Source of the DNA: Acanthaster planci
Taxonomy: Eukaryota; Echinodermata; Asteroidea; Valvatida; Acanthasteridae
Direction of reading: 5' to 3'
Assembly: GCF_001949145.1 (NCBI RefSeq)
Contig: NW_019091419.1
Span: 1,561,664 to 1,621,663 of the forward strand
Length of the DNA stretch: 60,000 nt
The notes beneath the pieces are model-generated. The model searched no databases. It was not told the origin of the DNA and saw only the letters and a program-made list of their open reading frames with translations. Position 1 is the stretch's first letter. Each line of letters opens with the position of its first letter. The translations under genes were made by a program, and so were the position numbers. Below are positions 45,701-55,854 of this stretch, in pieces.

Positions 45701-48700
45701 AATATTCAACAATTTTCACCAAAAGCGGAGCCTGCACGACGATCTTTATTTTTACACAAGTTTTCATTTTGACAAAAGTTGCCTGTGACATGGGTATTGT
45801 ATGCCACAGATTCAATATTGTCTAAATCTCTTATTGACCCCTAAAGCAATAATTACGACATCCAACAAAATATCACTTCACTAAAGTACATATTTTAAGT
45901 GCTAGTTTGGCAAGAAATTATAAAACTAGCTGAATTGCATAAAATGCAGTCAACAGTTGTAACATGTCTGGCATAATCAGGTTATGGATGGGGAATTTTC
46001 ACCGAAAAGGTGCCGAATCGGCATGCAATCGCTAAAAAATAATGTAATACATTTTGCTTTAATTTAAGGGAATTCTTTTGTTTTGTGGAGTTAAGTATTG
46101 GTGATTCTCCAAAGATGCACCAATTTCAGTTTGGTTACGTATTTTGTGTTATCGGTTCTTAAAAAGCGTGGGAATATTTTCTTCAAGTTTTGCACTTTTA
46201 GTGTAATCTTTCAAAACGATGCTCACTAGAAAACTGTTTTCTCTGGAAGAACGGTCTTGCTTTTACAATCACTAATTGCCAGTGAGGCAGCCGTTGAAGT
46301 GGTTTTCACCAATTCCCTTACCTTACCGTCATATGGAAAATCTTAATTAGGTGTTGCAAAGTAAGTGACGTCGATACTGCATGTCTTTCAAGCACCCCAA
46401 CTGTTGTTTTCTGTAACACCCGTGGCGATATCAGTGAACTGAGCAAGTCTGGTGACATTTTGCTCACTTTTTTCGGGGAACGGTTTGCTTAGGAATGATA
46501 ATAAAGAACACCGAAAACGCAAAAGCAAAAACACACCATCAAAAACACCGATGTAATGAAGAAAACAGAAAAACAATAAAAATTTTTTTATTGAATAATT
46601 AACCATCAGGGTATTTGTTTGTTTTTTGGATCTTAACGACTCGCAGATCAAATACCCGTTTAACCTCATGCAATAAAGTTCAATAATCAAATACACCTCG
46701 CCTGTGTTGTATAAAAAGTAGGTAATAAAAAGTTACCTCAGCCTATCATACACCATGGCGAGGTTATGATGGAGAATAGGGACGAAATTGGGGGGGGGGT
46801 CCTTTCCCATCCTCTCCCACGAAATGTTGAGTACGCTTTACTTCGAAGGTGCTGAGAATGTTTATACAGTTTATACACAAACATAACAGTCACTGCACTT
46901 GCAATGTCTTCCACTTCAAAATTTTTGGGTTCTTGAAAAAAAAAGAGAAGAAATAAGTACGTGCAATACATGTATGTCCATTCGGGAATGACAAGTAATT
47001 TCCACTTCATCTTCGAGTACAAAGCAAACTCAAATGCACCAAACTACATTTTTGCAAGTCTTTGAGTCTTTATTTGTCCCAACTGAACCCCGTCATTTGT
47101 GCTGGCTTCGCTAGGTTTGCCGAGCCATTTTTGTGCGGTGGAAAAAAGTCTGGTAACAGAACGACAGAAATGAAGTCTCTTGTGACACACCAAGTTCCAT
47201 GGGCAAATCAACGTAAATGCAATGATAGACAACTGCAAATCACTTCACTTGTGTTAATGCAACTTTTTAATTGGCTAAGCCTGATTTGTATCCGTTCCTA
47301 CACAAACAAAACACCGACGAGCAGTTTTGTGGAATACATGTAATCTGGTCGTCTTAGTACACAAATGCATGCACAAAAATAGTCGAGGCCGAGTTTGGGT
47401 CCACGTGCATGGCAAAATTGAGCGTTTTTAAGCACAATTGCTACGTTGCGGTCAAACAGATTGGATGTTTCGATGTGCTTTATTGAACTTAAGCCAATTT
47501 CCATTTGATGAACTAAATTTGAACTTATTAAACGTTTTGGAAAAGCTACTCTTTTTGAACAGAAAACTGCAAACAGTACGACGTGCTCAGCGATACAGTT
47601 TACAACGATAACACTCTGAAAAGATCTCCCGTGCAAGGGTCTGTCTTTTGATCATGGGCGTAAATACCAGGGGATGGGGTATACATGTATCTCCCCTCCA
47701 CTTTATGACCAAGGGAGGGGGTTGGCTATTGAGTGAGCCCCCCTCTCCACTTTTTTCGCAGTGAGAAAAAAATTAAGGCGGATTTGAATTATTTTTCGGA
47801 CTTCCCAATAACCAACATATATTTAAAAGTACTCAAAATAGAGAAGACATAAAAAAAGTCATAAATATACCGTTCTGGTGCAAGATTTCCATGGCCTGGC
47901 AAGACAACCCCTCGACAAAACCCCACTTCTGGCAAAAGGATTTAAGCCACTGCTTTTGAATGATTTGAAAGAGTGGCAAGTTTTAAAAGTAAATGCTTGT
48001 GTATCCCCGAGCCGCGCAGACATGAAGCAGGTGTATGAAAAGGTTTTGTTGAGTAGCTTCGCTGTTCGTTCATCAGCAAAACATATAAAGTATGCCCAGC
48101 AAAATTATTCAATAGAAATCCATACGAAAGGCTATTAGAGGATGTCAACTCCGAGAGAATCGATGAATATTGTCAAGAATCACGATCGTTAAATTGAGTG
48201 TGGGCTCGGGAGGGACGGGAATGGGCGTGTGGAATGCTTTTTCGATTCTTTTACGATTTTAAGGGAATTTCTAAAGAGGGAATTTTTCAAACACACTGCA
48301 TGCCAGTCATCTCGATGGTGACATTTCAATGAGCTGACAGATCATTTTGTTTTATGGCAATCAGATATCGAGCAGAAAAAGTGATGTTAACTCCCCTGTG
48401 AACATAGTCCACACTACATCTGCATAGTTGTGTTTCTTAATAGTGATTCATAAATCGCTGGCCCGCAGTACGGTTACTTTATAAAGGTGCCTTCTTGTGA
48501 GATAATTTGAACACAGTGCTAGGGGCCAGGTTTTAATGGACTTGTGCATGCCTTTATCAGCTCTTCGTTGATATTATCTACCGACATACATTAAGTGCAA
48601 CTAATGTCAACGAGACATTAGGGCTCGCATTATGGAGCGCCCTGTTGTCATTCTTCTCTTAGAACCGTTAACTCATCGGCGTTTCCTTTCGTTGTAGGAA

Positions 48701-50075
48701 GGGAGACAGCGCCGGGTAGCACTTAAAATTAATATTAGTGAGAGAAAAGCAAACACAATTATTATAATTAGGGTAGAGTAAGTATTGTCACAGTAGTGCA
48801 TTCGGCTTATGAAAACCAAAACCTTATTCATCTTAGGTATGGCCCTAGGATTTTAATGTCTGGCTTCAACTCTGTATTATCACAACACGCTAGTGCAACA
48901 TGTCTGAAGGACAGAATTTGTATGCTTGTTAAACAAATGCTTTGATCATTAAACAATAGATGGCTGCCACCAATTTTCTTCTTTTAAATATGTACACGCC
49001 TGGAGAGAAATTTCACATGACATGGGTTTGATTTTGGCTTTTTGTGGAATAAAAGGAAAAAAAGACACTTGTGAATTTGGAATTATAACATACAACACTA
49101 AAAATCGACTTGCTGCTTTTTATCGTTGTATCAAACCATTTAGTCTACGCGACCTGCGCAAAGATATTTGGGTTAAAAATGCGATTCAATTCCCAATAAA
49201 ATGATTCATCAGCTCCAAATGCCAAATCATTAACGACGCATACATTTCATTTTAACTGATTTTATTCAATGAAACACTTGAACTTACACAATTCAATTTA
49301 GAGCTTTTCCTTTTTTTAGCTGCGTGCGGAATATTGCTGGCTAATGAAACGAAAAGTCAGCTAACAATTTCACAAAAGCACGATAGAGCAAAGTCCACAC
49401 ATGCTCGGATCGTATAAAATTAAGTGTAGCCACTGCGTTAATGCAAGATACATTATCATAATTAGTTGACAACGCTTGATACGAGAGGAAAAAACCCAAC
49501 ATAACATATATAAAGGGCCTACGATCACAAAGGGGCAGATGAAAGCTAAATGCAGATACTGACTGAAACCACTGTTTATATCAAGCCAAGTCACAACAGC
49601 TGTGAACAGGTGTTACGAAGACACTTTAACTTTTTAGCCGATGATATTGAGGCAGTTGAATATGAGTGGAAAACCAACAATTAATCGAATGGTGCTCCCT
49701 GGGCCTCGGAAAAGACACTCAGTTTGGTGTAATTCGACAGTGTGAATTAGAAGCCATAACTGCAGTGGTACGCAGCTCGTGCACAGGTAATGCGCGCGCG
49801 TTACATGCCTCTTTGACCAATAGAGTGCCCTGATTTCCCGAATACACGCGCACGTTAAGCTGAAGAATGTGTGCGGTGCCACCACAGATATAGCGTTTTA
49901 TTTAGTCTGTGGACATTTGCGATAGCCTCCTTTCATGGGAGAAAGTGTTGCGTTGGGTTTTCTATAGGAGCAACTGTCGCAGAGCAATGGCTCCACACAA
50001 TAGTTACCACAATGTTTACAGCCATTGGTTGGGATCACTGTAAATGACCAACGATATCTTTACCATGGTATCGGG

Positions 50076-50440
50076 AATAAGCCATTTGCGAGTTAAATTT
50101 GAATAAAATCTGATACACTGAGTTTTAAAATTCACGTAAACATAACAATTTGAATTCTCCATACTAAACCACTGTTGCTATACCTCATGATTCGGGGGCA
50201 AGCTTTTGCTTAGTTACATAAGAGACGCCTTGCAACAATATACTGTTCTCAATGGATAAGAACGGCACAAAGGAGCCAGCCCATTCCAGAGATGGTGGCC
50301 GCTATGCAAAAGCTTGCCCCGAATCATAAGGTATAGCAACAGTGTCTTTGGTCTGAGGAATTCACACTGTTACATTTCTGTGCAATCAGATAACACAGTG
50401 TACCAGATTTTATTCAAATTTAACATGCAAGTGGCTTATT
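50076..50440. mobile_element. Foldback MITE with ~135-bp terminal inverted repeats, 365 bp
   Basis: The left arm begins AATAAGCCATTTGCGAGTTA and runs to GATTCGGGGGCAAGCTTTTGC (about 50211). The right arm (about 50306-50440) is its reverse complement with scattered differences, including ACTGTTGCTATACCT and GTTAAATTTGAATAAAATCT. A non-coding spacer of about 95 bp separates them. A relative lies at 23784-24020. No clear target duplication was found, so the superfamily is undetermined. Confidence 0.8.
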
Positions 50441-50959
50441 GTCTTTATTTGAGCTCTTTTCGTACAAATGTCCATTATTGTGTCTTTAAACGCTCGCTGT
50501 GAGTAGCTCGTAATAGACGTACAGAACATGAAACGCTGAAGTCCTTCTGAGAGGAAATTTTTAAATGAAATTTGTCAGGTTTCCTCCAAATAGGCATGTC
50601 GAGTTTCTGTTTTTTCCCCGTTTGGTTTCATTGTTGCGCACGATCACAGGCAGTCATAAAGCGCAAACCTTCACCAAACCTTCACAACGATTAGAGATTA
50701 AACTGAAAAAAGGTGAGAAAATATCGGTTTGTTGGTTGGTGGAACAACAAAATATGAGCCGTACATATTGTTTTTAAATTCAAATTTACAATTCTCAAAG
50801 GTACTCAACTAGAAAGCAACGTTGTTGGTACGAGTTTACCAAACCCGCGCCTCAATGCCTTCACCGACAAGAAAAACGAAAGACGACGCAGTGCAAACTC
50901 CTACCTACTGAATAAACACACTGTCTTATACATAATCATTTTACACATATCCAAAACCC

Positions 50960-50978
50960 AAAAAAAAAAAAAAAAAGT
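50960..50978 (+). repeat. Poly(A) run
   Basis: A homopolymer of roughly 18 A. It lies downstream of the UBE2QL1-like gene but on the opposite strand to that gene's sense, so it is not a retrocopy tail for it. Confidence 0.7.
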
Positions 50979-51705
50979 GGGATTTTACAAATTTCAGATT
51001 GGGGAACTTTTGTTGAACTTAACTCCATGATGCAACTTAACTTTTCCCCTACTTAAACACTAGGCACATTTTCAGACATTGGTGGTCATAAAGGCACTCC
51101 GATGCCACGGCAGGTCCGATGTGGATTTAGCGCACGTTTGGAGGATAATGTCCAGCTTCCAAGGTCTTTTCTGCATTTATCTGCAGTTTGAAATTACGCA
51201 CGCGGTAAGGGTTATGGTCATTTCCCAAAACAGTAGTGTGTACTTCAAAATTACCGCAAACAAGTAATTTGGACATGGCCCATTTTAAAGAAATTTACCC
51301 AATGCAGAAAATATTAGCAAAAACAGAGGCCAGCCAAAAAAGTGCGGTTTTGGTTTTACTTGTGAAAGGCTCATTGCCACTCTTTACTTAGCACATCAGT
51401 TTGGTAAGCAAGATTTTCTGCGTTGCAGATGTGTGACATCAGTCTTTCACCAGTCTGTCAGATAGTATTCACCAGATGTCAATGAGAGTATCCGAAAGTA
51501 AATGTTGGACTGGTACCTTCAACGTGGAAGTTATAATTCTCACAGCCTGAAAACACCACGTTGTTCTGATCGTCTCATTTCAGTCGAGAAAATATTTAGG
51601 CACTGCACTTGAGAGCGTCGTGAATGGTGCAGACTTTGTAAACTGCACTGTCTTCTCTGACATCGTGTTTCCAATGAAGAAGTTTTGTGTAATCATCAAG
51701 TGTGA

Positions 51706-52752
51706 TCAGCTGAACTCCCCAGGTGGATCAAGCCAACCGTAGCGCTTGTGGGTCTCCACTATGTTGTTGAAGCTCTCAAGAGCCTCCTGCTTATTGAACG
51801 GTATCTCGCCGAACAGCTTCTTCTTGCTCTGCGAGATGCGGGCGTGGCCAGCCACCAGGGTGGCCCCCAGCTGCAGGATTACGGCCTCAGTGGTGTACGA
51901 GCTGGACCAGCCCTGGGGGGTCAACAGTTCCATGCAAATGGCGCCGCCGTCCAGGACGTAGCCGTTCTCGATGCGGGGTGCTGTCACGCGGACAAAAGGA
52001 GGGGCGAAGGGGAAGTTGTCCGGGAACGTCATGTTGAATTCGATTGAGGTAGTGTTCGTCGCCTTCATGTCGCTGTGAAGCTGCGACAGGGGGTCCACCT
52101 TCAGTAGCTTTATACACCATTCGTAGAGGTTATCGGACACCAGACTGACCTCGAACATGGGGTCCTCGGATTGGCTGATTCGGTTGGTAGCCTCGAACTC
52201 CTTCATTACCCGCCGCGTGCGCACGTTAGACACGTACTTTTTGGTCGGTTGGGGGATGTCCTCGAGAGCCGAAGACGAAATGTCCTGCCCGGCCGGCTTG
52301 AATTTTGACGTGCTCGCGCCCGCTTGTTGCTTCAGTATTGGCGCACTCTTGGCTTTGACAGAGGCCGGGGGCGCCGGGGTGTCTGCCGGAATCATGCCAG
52401 GCAGCGTCACTCCGTGGTGTTCCGAGGGGCTGTAGGAGTCATCGCTAAAGCGCACGGTGTTAATCTCCCGCCGTATGTCGGGTTCCTTGTGCGCGACGAC
52501 CCTCGACCGTGCACCGCTCCCCACCCCTGCTTCTCCTCCCCCTCCTTCACCACTATCCCCGCCGCCGCCCATTCCACCACCCCCTCCAACACCACTGCTG
52601 ATGGGACCTGTGACAGAGTTCTCCGGGGAGTTCGTACTCTCCTGGTTGCCGATACGGAGCTTCCTGACGCGGCTAAATGAGTGCCTCTTCCGTCGGGCGC
52701 TAGGTGGTGCGCGGTTGCTTTGTCGCAGCAGCTTGCTGAGCCCAGCCGCCAT
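51706..52752 (-). CDS. UBE2QL1: UBE2Q-family E2 ubiquitin-conjugating enzyme, UBE2QL1-like, intronless
   Basis: One uninterrupted frame of 348 aa from the chosen start at 52752 (MAAGLSKLL). That ATG has A at -3 and G at +4; the frame stays open with another ATG at 52851, giving 381 aa. The C-terminal UBC domain spans residues ~179-342: FEVSLVSDNLYEW, MTFPDNFPFAPPFVRV, then ENGYVLDGGAICMELLTPQG with catalytic Cys273, and THKRYGWLDPP at the end. The usual E2 HPN tripeptide is absent, as in known UBE2Q proteins. The ENGYVLDGGAICMELLTP stretch fits UBE2QL1 better than UBE2Q1/Q2. Upstream are a basic cluster (SARRKRHSFSRVRKLRIG), a Gly-rich stretch and a Pro/Ser-rich linker; human UBE2QL1 is only about 161 aa. 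It transfers activated ubiquitin to substrates or E3s. The nearest downstream AATAAA on this strand is at 50449-50444, which is tentative. Confidence 0.9.
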   Translation of the reverse strand: MAAGLSKLLRQSNRAPPSARRKRHSFSRVRKLRIGNQESTNSPENSVTGPISSGVGGGGGMGGGGDSGEGGGGEAGVGSGARSRVVAHKEPDIRREINTVRFSDDSYSPSEHHGVTLPGMIPADTPAPPASVKAKSAPILKQQAGASTSKFKPAGQDISSSALEDIPQPTKKYVSNVRTRRVMKEFEATNRISQSEDPMFEVSLVSDNLYEWCIKLLKVDPLSQLHSDMKATNTTSIEFNMTFPDNFPFAPPFVRVTAPRIENGYVLDGGAICMELLTPQGWSSSYTTEAVILQLGATLVAGHARISQSKKKLFGEIPFNKQEALESFNNIVETHKRYGWLDPPGEFS

Positions 52753-54626
52753 GATGAAACTGATGCACCGCGCACTCCCCGTTTGACACCAGGGCGTGCA
52801 CAAAAGACTCCGCGTCAGTAGCGATAGAAACGATTCCTGTCTCAAAAACAAATTACATCACGGGAGTCGACGGCCTAATGACGGCAGCCACGGAGTCAGC
52901 AATATATCGCACTCAAGGTTGATTGCCTCGATAACATCGTCTTAATAAACAGCTCTGATGAATACCTGCTGTGCGTTGCGGCGCTCGTCAACAGTCGCTC
53001 TCGATTCAGCCTGTTTTATTCCTCCATGAACTCGTGAGGCAGGAACCAGAGATCTGCACGGCCATGCTGCATGGACACCGAAGATACACACGACAATGCA
53101 GCTATTCACAAACCAGGAATTCACCGATATCCACGGCCGGTATGAATTCGACCACTTGAAATCACTCACAGCAGTTGCAGACGAGTGGCACACACGTGGA
53201 GCCTACAGGAAAACTGATATAGGTTAATGGTACTGCGGTCTACCGGCAGGCATACGTGTATGCCATTACAGCGGCACATAGTGCTGAGGGAAATGAACAG
53301 CGCGCGCAATCATCATAATTGCGCGGTCCCGGCAGAGCGGTTTCGTTTCAAATTATGTGTGGGTCCTGTTCCAATTCCGTTTTGTTATCTCTATATATTT
53401 TGCTCGTTGCACGGCGTGCAGTCATAGGCCAGCTTTTTACTGCCATGAAAAGTAACGGTTCTCTGAAGTTTGGTCGAGCGAAACAGGCGTGAATTGAAAG
53501 ACGATCCTGCAATATCTCACTACCTGCTAGGACTGTCAAGCATTAATTTGGGGACGTGGTCTTGTTAATATGCAACGCAGAAAATACGATAGCCGAGTTC
53601 AGGTCGAGAGAACGATGATTTAGAACGAGTAGATCGTGTCAGTTGAGAGAAATACAATTCCTCGAAACGATGTTACGTTGCCTGTGTTGTTTATATCCAC
53701 ATCGGTGCATTAACTACTACTCAGAAGATTTTCATCTTCAATCACAGATACGTCAACAGACTGACGCAGAGACTAATAAGTAACGCGTGGCGGGGCGAAA
53801 TCACAAAATTGAAATGCTACGGCGAGACCCATGAGAACTGTTGATGATGAGCAAACACCTGGCATGACAAAACGAAAGATGAGAATTAGAAGCACGCCAA
53901 GAATATTCCAAACGGGAATTGAGCTTGGAAGTCGGTAGGGCAAAGAGTGAGAGTTTAATTAAGACAGGGCAATGATATCTTGCCCAATAGGCCTGGATTA
54001 GGTGCCACAATTCTCCCAGTCGAAAAGTCTGCTTTGATCAGATTCTAGTCATGTTGGTGAAGAGAAGAATACTCCTTTGATGATCGGGCCTGCTAACATA
54101 CTTAATGAGGCGTGAATTTTAATTTTGGTAATTGCTGTTAACCGGTTCCAAGTCCCCATACACGATAGGTTCATCGTTATCCCAAGGCATAGACGGATAA
54201 TCAAGTCATCCAACGATTGAATAGCCTTTCACAGTTTGCAAGCATACGAGCGGTTGGTTGTTGTGTTGCAAATTCACTCCGCGGAATGGAGTGTCATTGG
54301 TCCTCGCCGTGTCAACCAAATGTCACGGCTGAAGTATTGTTGGCAAATGAACTGAAGGAGCACTTGTTGAGGTCATCCACGCCTTAATTCCGCGGGGGTT
54401 GTGATTATGGAGGCTTACCCGTTACATTGTTTGGCCTCCAGTTTTGAAGTAAAGTATACCCAATTTGGGTTAAACAAAGGAATCCATGGGAACAATTTCC
54501 GAGCGTACACGTCCGACAAGTGAACTTGAGGGCTGCTGCTTGACACACATTTTGCGGACGAAGGACGTCCAAAAAAGGTCGAATCAACAGACACGAATAC
54601 AGTAACCCGGGTTATTGCCGCCTACA

Positions 54627-54665
54627 ATGTACATGTACATGTGCATGTACATGTACATGTACATG
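54627..54665. repeat. (ACATGT)n microsatellite
   Basis: About six units of the self-complementary hexamer ACATGT with one G substitution. The same word is scattered singly through the whole window. Confidence 0.9.
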
Positions 54666-55719
54666 AAGAAGTTGTTGTGTTTGGGGTTGTGCAAGACCAT
54701 AGACACAATGTTGGCTCCAAGAACACTAACAACGTAGTTTATACTACTTATGATGGAAGGGGGCCATACTAAGAAACGGCGGTCTCGTGGGAGTAAATGG
54801 GAGTTTCTGAAGGAAAAAACTGAACCAATCCAGAAAACCTGAAAGAAAATGATCATCAAAGTTGCACTCCTGTAAATTTTCAATGCCCCGCTCACACTTC
54901 ATGCTACCAGGGCCATTTGTGCGCTGCGTGCATAATACTATGAATTTATTAGTGAAAAGGTCTATTATTTTATGAGTCCTATCCAAATGAGTGCTCCACA
55001 AAATTACATCATGCATTTTGTAACAGCAGCCCTTCCCCGCGCCCTGTAAGAACGCTGAGGACGAGCGAACTCGGCGAAGGGCACATTCTTATTCTTTTAC
55101 CACTGCGGTGCTGCTTATGGCAGTGTTTGTACGTATGCAGAAATATTTTCCATAATCAAGAAATCTAGTTTCTCGAACTATTTAATAAAATTTTTTTCGC
55201 AACAGCGAATTGAAAACGCTCCTGGCGTAAGGATACTTCGCTTGCCCCGTGTTTGAGTGGATCCAAGTTATGTTTTGATTGCAGCGCTGTCTGTATTAGC
55301 CACTTCCTTGGCCAGGAAGCAATTTACACAAAAAATTAGAGCTTATCGTGCGGTGGGCATTTAAAGCCAGTGCTCTCTTGAAAAATCGTCCTTTTGCACA
55401 ATTTCCCTCGCACAAATAATCTCATCTTCAAGCCAAAGGTCGTAGGTCGTTGACACTGGAAGGCCGTTTTGATTTCTATATCGATCCCAACATCACCCCC
55501 CCACACACACTTTATGCACTGGGCAATTTATGCTTCCGACGACATGTCTGTCGCACTCGTGTTTGCTCCTAAGCCGCGCCTGAACCCGAAAAGCACATAT
55601 GATCAGTTGGCTTTCCCCAAAATGTCAGAGGGGCATTGTCCGCACAACGTTATCATCGCCGGATTCGCGGATTTTAGACATGATGGATAGCAGCTTGCGG
55701 GAAGTTCCGCGATTGCTCA

Positions 55720-55854
55720 AGGCCTGTTTGTTTCACACGGATCTCGATCAGAATCAGTGATCCCAAAGCTGGTTCGCTCCATAGGCGTCTGGTCTCAGTG
55801 AACCAACGTTGGATCACTGATCGCGATCTGGGTCCGCGTGAAACAAACAGGCCC
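55720..55854. mobile_element. Small MITE, 135 bp, PIF/Harbinger-like ends
   Basis: The left end, AGGCCTGTTTGTTTCACACG, pairs with the right end (reverse complement GGGCCTGTTTGTTTCACGCG). Inner parts, GATC...ATCAGTGATC and GATCACTGATCGCGATC, also pair, so almost the whole element folds. It is flanked by TCA on both sides (55717-55719 and 55855-55857), a possible 3-bp target duplication. No coding capacity. Confidence 0.7.

Larger units (their letters stand above)
36830..50070. other. 13-kb gene-poor interval
   Basis: No exon-like GC-rich, conserved segment was recognised. The longest open frame (40661-41116, 151 codons) has no motif, and a 74-codon opposite-strand frame (40967-41191) overlaps its end. 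The interval holds the 40.3-kb repeat, the A-rich run at 42.7 kb and a G/C-run-bearing repeat near 47.65-47.78 kb. Distal enhancers are possible but cannot be seen by eye. Confidence 0.5.

Noticed and set aside
50960-50978. Poly(A) run considered as a retrocopy tail of the intronless E2 gene
   Set aside because: It is on the strand opposite to the gene's sense orientation, so it cannot be that tail.
52324-52786. Long frames on the plus strand and other minus frames over the E2 gene
   Set aside because: These are shadows of the GC-rich, Gly/Pro-coding N-terminus of the UBE2QL1-like gene.
54584-54895. 103-codon minus-strand frame with MY/MH repeats
   Set aside because: It is created by the ACATGT microsatellite; the rest has no recognisable motif.
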